Positions 44,469 to 48,322 of a DNA stretch of 48,322 nucleotides are shown here, one piece after another. Source of the DNA: an uncultured Pelagibacteraceae bacterium. GTDB taxonomy: Bacteria; Pseudomonadota; Alphaproteobacteria; Pelagibacterales; Pelagibacteraceae. Both the position numbers and the translations under genes were made by a program. Every line of letters starts with the position of its first letter. Position 1 is the stretch's first letter. Below the pieces are notes generated by a model that saw nothing but the letters and a program-made list of their open reading frames with translations, made no database searches and was not told the origin of the DNA. The stretch covers positions 1-48,322 of the forward strand of contig CACBRD010000005.1 of NCBI GenBank assembly GCA_902541515.1, given 5' to 3'.

Positions 44469-45319
44469 TGTCGTCTAAAAATTATTTATCTATTTACGCA
44501 AAATCGTTTAATTGGGCTGGTTTTTTTTTACCAAAAAAAACCTATAAAAATTGTTCTTATTTATACGATTTTTGTAGAGTTGTAGATAATATTGCAGATG
44601 ACGAAGGCGAAATAGAAATAAAAAAAATAAAATTCCAAAAATTTGTAAGTGATTTTAAACAAAAAAATTTTGAGGATCCTGTTATTCAAAATATGTGGAA
44701 TATTATTCATGAATTCAATATTTCTCTGGAAATAATTTATGATTTATTTGACGGGATAGAGTCGGACATAAAACAAAATGTAAAAATAGATACTCGAAAA
44801 GATCTTTTAATCTATTGTTATAGAGTAGCTGGAACAGTCGGACTGATGATGGCAAAAATTTTAAAAGTGAGTAAAAAACAATCCCTTAAATCTGCAATCG
44901 ATCTTGGTATAGCAATGCAACTCACTAATATATCAAGAGATGTGATTGAGGACTCAAAAAAAAATAGATCTTATATAAATGGAAATTTTGATGAAATTAA
45001 CTCAACTATTAAACTTGCAGATACATTTTATAATAATTCATTTTATTCCATAAGAGAAATTCCAATTAGCTTTAGATTTAGTATTTTAGTTGCTAGAAGA
45101 ATATACAGAAAAATTGGATATAATATTTTGAAAAAGAAAACCTTTGAAAATTATAGTAAATCTGGAAAGATTTATGTTTCAAACTTTGAAAAAGTTTTGG
45201 AGACGATTTTATCTATTTATGATCTAATTATACTTTCTTTAATAAATAAAAATGATGATCAAATTGAACACGATCATTTATTGATTAATAAAGAAATTAA
45301 TCTTGATGAAAGAATTTGA
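44468..45319 (+). CDS. crtB: Phytoene synthase
   Basis: Asp-rich YDFCRVVDNIADDEGE and LGIAMQLTNISRDVIEDSKKNRSYI. Confidence 0.94.
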   Translation: MSSKNYLSIYAKSFNWAGFFLPKKTYKNCSYLYDFCRVVDNIADDEGEIEIKKIKFQKFVSDFKQKNFEDPVIQNMWNIIHEFNISLEIIYDLFDGIESDIKQNVKIDTRKDLLIYCYRVAGTVGLMMAKILKVSKKQSLKSAIDLGIAMQLTNISRDVIEDSKKNRSYINGNFDEINSTIKLADTFYNNSFYSIREIPISFRFSILVARRIYRKIGYNILKKKTFENYSKSGKIYVSNFEKVLETILSIYDLIILSLINKNDDQIEHDHLLINKEINLDERI

Positions 45320-46373
45320 TTACATAATTATTGGAGGTGGTTGTGCTGGTTTATCTCTAGCCTATGAATTAGAGATCCATAATAAATTGGAAAATAAAAC
45401 CTTAGCAATAATCGAGCCTCGAGATGAGTACAAAAGAGATAAGACCTGGTCTTTTTGGAGAGTATCTGAGCATAATTTTGATGATTGTGTTATAAAAAAT
45501 TGGAAAAACTTTTCAGTTAATGCACCTAATAAAACTAATTTTCTTGAATGTGAAAATTATCCATATCAAAGCATCGATAGTGGTTTGTTTTATGAGAAAA
45601 TAAATAATTCATTAAAGAAAAATAAAAATATCTTTTTTTTAAAAGAACTGAAAAACATCAACACCAAAAATTCATTTATATTCAATAGTGTTCCTTCTAT
45701 CAAAAAAGACTTTAGAAATTTATGGCAACACTTTTGTGGGGTTGAAATAGAGACAGAAAATAATTATTTCGATGAAAATATTTTTAATCTTATGGATTTT
45801 GATTGTGATCAAAGGGAAAGTGTCCATTTTTTTTATACACTTCCCTTCTCAAAAAAAAAGGCATTGATTGAAAGTACTTGGCTTTCAAAAATGAATGATG
45901 ACTCTCAAAAAGATTATGATCAACAAATTAAAGAATATATCGAAAAGAAATTAAATTTAAAAAATTATAGAATTACTTATAAAGAGATAGGCGCAATTCC
46001 ACTTTTTTATCCATCATTTAGAAATGAAAAAAATAAAATTAATATTGGAACTGCTGGTGGTATGACAAGATTAAGTACAGGATATACTTTTTTGAATATA
46101 CAAGAACATAGTAAATTTATCAGAAAAAATATTGAAAATATTCATAATACTAAAAAATTTGAAATCGGTAAAAAGTATCAATTTTTGGATGAAATATTTT
46201 TACGTGTTCTTGAAAAACATCCAAAAAAAATGTCGGAAATTTTTTTTAAAATGTTTCAAAGTTCACCTAAAACAATTATCAAATTTCTTTCCAATAATAG
46301 TAATTTTCTTGAGGATTTGACTATAATTTTAAAAATGCCAAAATGGATTTTTATCAAAGCTTTATTTTATTAA
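45306..46373 (+). CDS. crtY: Lycopene beta-cyclase (CrtY type)
   Basis: DYIIIGGGCAGLSLAYEL, IEPRDEYKRDKTWSFWR, FFYTLPFSKKKALIESTWLS, NIGTAGGMTRLSTGYTFLNIQ. Confidence 0.93.
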   Translation: MKEFDYIIIGGGCAGLSLAYELEIHNKLENKTLAIIEPRDEYKRDKTWSFWRVSEHNFDDCVIKNWKNFSVNAPNKTNFLECENYPYQSIDSGLFYEKINNSLKKNKNIFFLKELKNINTKNSFIFNSVPSIKKDFRNLWQHFCGVEIETENNYFDENIFNLMDFDCDQRESVHFFYTLPFSKKKALIESTWLSKMNDDSQKDYDQQIKEYIEKKLNLKNYRITYKEIGAIPLFYPSFRNEKNKINIGTAGGMTRLSTGYTFLNIQEHSKFIRKNIENIHNTKKFEIGKKYQFLDEIFLRVLEKHPKKMSEIFFKMFQSSPKTIIKFLSNNSNFLEDLTIILKMPKWIFIKALFY

Positions 46374-46379
46374 GCCTAA

Positions 46380-47324
46380 ATGAATATGAATATAAAAAAA
46401 ATAAATCTTAATCATTCTTTTATTTTTTTTTTATTCTGTAATATTTTTTCTTTAATACTATTTAAATTTAGTAACTTTATATTGTCACCATTATTTTGCT
46501 TATTTTTAATTTTAATTATTGGTGTATCACATGGGTCTTTGGATCATGTCAAAGGTGGTAAGCTTCTAAAGATTTTTAAAATTGAAAATATATCTCTATT
46601 TTATATTTCATATATCTTATTAGCTGTAATGGTTGTAACACTTTGGATATTTATACCATCTATCTTGTTAATAATATTTCTACTAGTTGCCTCATATCAT
46701 TTTGGTAAAGAGGATACGCAATTTTTACATGGCTATAATTCACACTTTATAGGGATATTGTATTTCCTAAAGGGATCTCTCGTTATTTTGGCACCATTAT
46801 ATTTTCATTTTGATGAAACCATAGCAATATTTAAATTATTATTAATTGATAATGAAAATTTTTACTCAAGTTTGAGTTTTATTGAGAATAATAGATTAAT
46901 AGATTTAGGGATAATCTTAAGTTCTATTTCGAGTATTATTTTGTTTGTTAAAAAATTTACATTAAGGAATTTTTCTATTTTTTTTGATTATTTTTCTATA
47001 TTAATTTTAAATTACTATCTCTCTCCTTTAATAGCATTTACTGCTTATTTTTGCTTTTTACATTCTGTAAGACATAGCATCACATTAATTTACGAGTTAG
47101 ATAACAATAATATTAAAAATGGGTTATTGATTTTTATTCGAAAGGCTATGCCACTTACTATATTAACTGCTATTATTTGTTTAGTTGGTATTTATTTGCT
47201 CAATTTTAAATATGATTTTGATAACTCAATTATTAAAGTCATTTTTATAGGTTTGGCGTCTTTAACATTTCCACATATATTACTTGAGTATCTTTTAGAT
47301 AAAAATGAAAAACAAAGAACTTAA
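46380..47324 (+). CDS. blh: Brp/Blh-family beta-carotene 15,15'-dioxygenase
   Basis: Multi-TM protein with conserved His motifs GVSHGSLDHVKGG, ASYHFGKEDTQF, CFLHSVRHS, FPHILLEYL; follows crtY. Confidence 0.92.
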   Translation: MNMNIKKINLNHSFIFFLFCNIFSLILFKFSNFILSPLFCLFLILIIGVSHGSLDHVKGGKLLKIFKIENISLFYISYILLAVMVVTLWIFIPSILLIIFLLVASYHFGKEDTQFLHGYNSHFIGILYFLKGSLVILAPLYFHFDETIAIFKLLLIDNENFYSSLSFIENNRLIDLGIILSSISSIILFVKKFTLRNFSIFFDYFSILILNYYLSPLIAFTAYFCFLHSVRHSITLIYELDNNNIKNGLLIFIRKAMPLTILTAIICLVGIYLLNFKYDFDNSIIKVIFIGLASLTFPHILLEYLLDKNEKQRT

Positions 47325-48249
47325 AATATTGTTATCTGCTCCACGAGGATTTTGTGCCGGTGTTGAACGGGCAATTGAAATTGTTGAAAAATCAATTCAA
47401 AAGTATGGTTCTCCAGTTTACGTTAGACATGAAATAGTACACAATAAATTTGTTGTTGATGACCTAAGGAATAAAGGTGCAATATTTGTGGAAGAGCTTG
47501 AGGAAATTGAAGACAAAACAAGACCAGTTATTTTTTCTGCACACGGTGTTCCAAAAAAAATTCCACAAGATGCAAAAAACTATAATATGACTTATGTTGA
47601 TGCAACATGTCCCTTGGTTTCTAAAGTTCACAGAGAAGCTGAAAATCTTCATAAGTCTGGATACCATTTAATCTTAATAGGACATGAAAATCATCCGGAA
47701 GTAATTGGAACAATGGGGCAACTGCCTAAAGGGTCTATCGATCTTATCCAAAATGAGGACGAAGCCAATAATTATGATCCAAAAAATTTTGAAAAAATTG
47801 CCTATGTTACCCAAACAACACTATCAGTAGATGATACAAAAGAAATAATATCAATACTTAAGGAAAAATTTTCAAATATTAGAGAGCCTGCGAAAGAAGA
47901 TATTTGTTACGCGACAACTAATAGACAAATGGCTGTTAAAAACATTGCAAAAAAGTGTGATATATTTTTTGTTATTGGTAGTCGAAATTCATCTAACTCA
48001 GTAAGACTTGTCGAAGTTGCTAAAAAATCAGGGTGTGAAAACTCAATACTGATCCACTCACAAAGTGAAATTCCATTCAACTTAATTGAAAATTCAAATA
48101 TAATCGGAATTTCATCTGGTGCGTCTGCCCCTGAAATACTTGTTGAAAATTTCATTAAAGAATTGAAAAATAAATTTACAGTCACTATAGAAGAAGTGGA
48201 AATTATAAAAGAAAACGTTGTTTTTCGTGTTCCGAAAAAATTAAATTAA
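47305..48249 (+). CDS. ispH: 4-hydroxy-3-methylbut-2-enyl diphosphate reductase
   Basis: APRGFCAGVERAIEIVE, YVRHEIVHNKFVVDDL, FSAHGVP, DATCPLVSKVH, IGHENHPEVIGTMGQ. Confidence 0.98.
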   Translation: MKNKELKILLSAPRGFCAGVERAIEIVEKSIQKYGSPVYVRHEIVHNKFVVDDLRNKGAIFVEELEEIEDKTRPVIFSAHGVPKKIPQDAKNYNMTYVDATCPLVSKVHREAENLHKSGYHLILIGHENHPEVIGTMGQLPKGSIDLIQNEDEANNYDPKNFEKIAYVTQTTLSVDDTKEIISILKEKFSNIREPAKEDICYATTNRQMAVKNIAKKCDIFFVIGSRNSSNSVRLVEVAKKSGCENSILIHSQSEIPFNLIENSNIIGISSGASAPEILVENFIKELKNKFTVTIEEVEIIKENVVFRVPKKLN

Positions 48250-48322
48250 ATGGCTGTTTACACCAAGATAAATAAGAAAGATATTTCGTATATTAATAAA
48301 AAATTTGAAAATCAAAAATTTT
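48250..48322 (+). CDS. thrB: Homoserine kinase, N-terminus only (runs off window)
   Basis: MAVYTKINKKDISYINKKFENQKF matches the typical MAVYT N-terminus of alphaproteobacterial ThrB; immediately after ispH. Confidence 0.6.
   Translation, partial: MAVYTKINKKDISYINKKFENQKF

Noticed and set aside
46132-46320. 62-aa plus-strand ORF within crtY
   Set aside because: Out-of-frame product of AT-rich coding sequence, no motif support.
47907-48185. 92-aa minus-strand ORF inside ispH
   Set aside because: Antisense shadow over conserved IspH.

Overview
AT-rich, gene-dense window that reads like a streamlined SAR11/Pelagibacterales-type alphaproteobacterial chromosome (inferred from composition, gene content and gene families). 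It is almost wall-to-wall housekeeping and metabolic genes with no mobile elements or CRISPR. Main blocks: a frameshifted carB; trxB; uvrB; folB-uvrC-pgsA; ilvE; a MarR/OmpR/histidine kinase operon; lgt; prs-rplY-pth-ychF; the cytochrome bc1 operon petABC; trmL-hemF-greA; tRNA-Gln plus cca; ispE; a family-4-like UDG; rnhB; ccrM; mutY; dciA-like; smc; the F0 ATP synthase operon; a retinal biosynthesis cluster (crtI-crtB-crtY-blh); ispH; and the start of thrB. Points most worth checking: (1) a short SMC (798 aa) with intact ATPase heads but no recognisable hinge; (2) a family-4-like UDG lacking Fe-S cysteines and the motif-2 His; (3) a ccrM promoter with two GANTC sites in its -35/-10 region and a parS-like motif just upstream; (4) cca starting 3 nt after a tRNA-Gln; (5) a -1 frameshift in carB exactly at an A_AAA_AAG heptamer; (6) F0 ATP synthase genes running directly into the retinal pathway and ispH; (7) mutY and dciA-like start codons abutting in a single CATATG; (8) a missing canonical start codon for pgeF next to a 5-bp tandem duplication. 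No clearly new multi-gene defence-like system was found.
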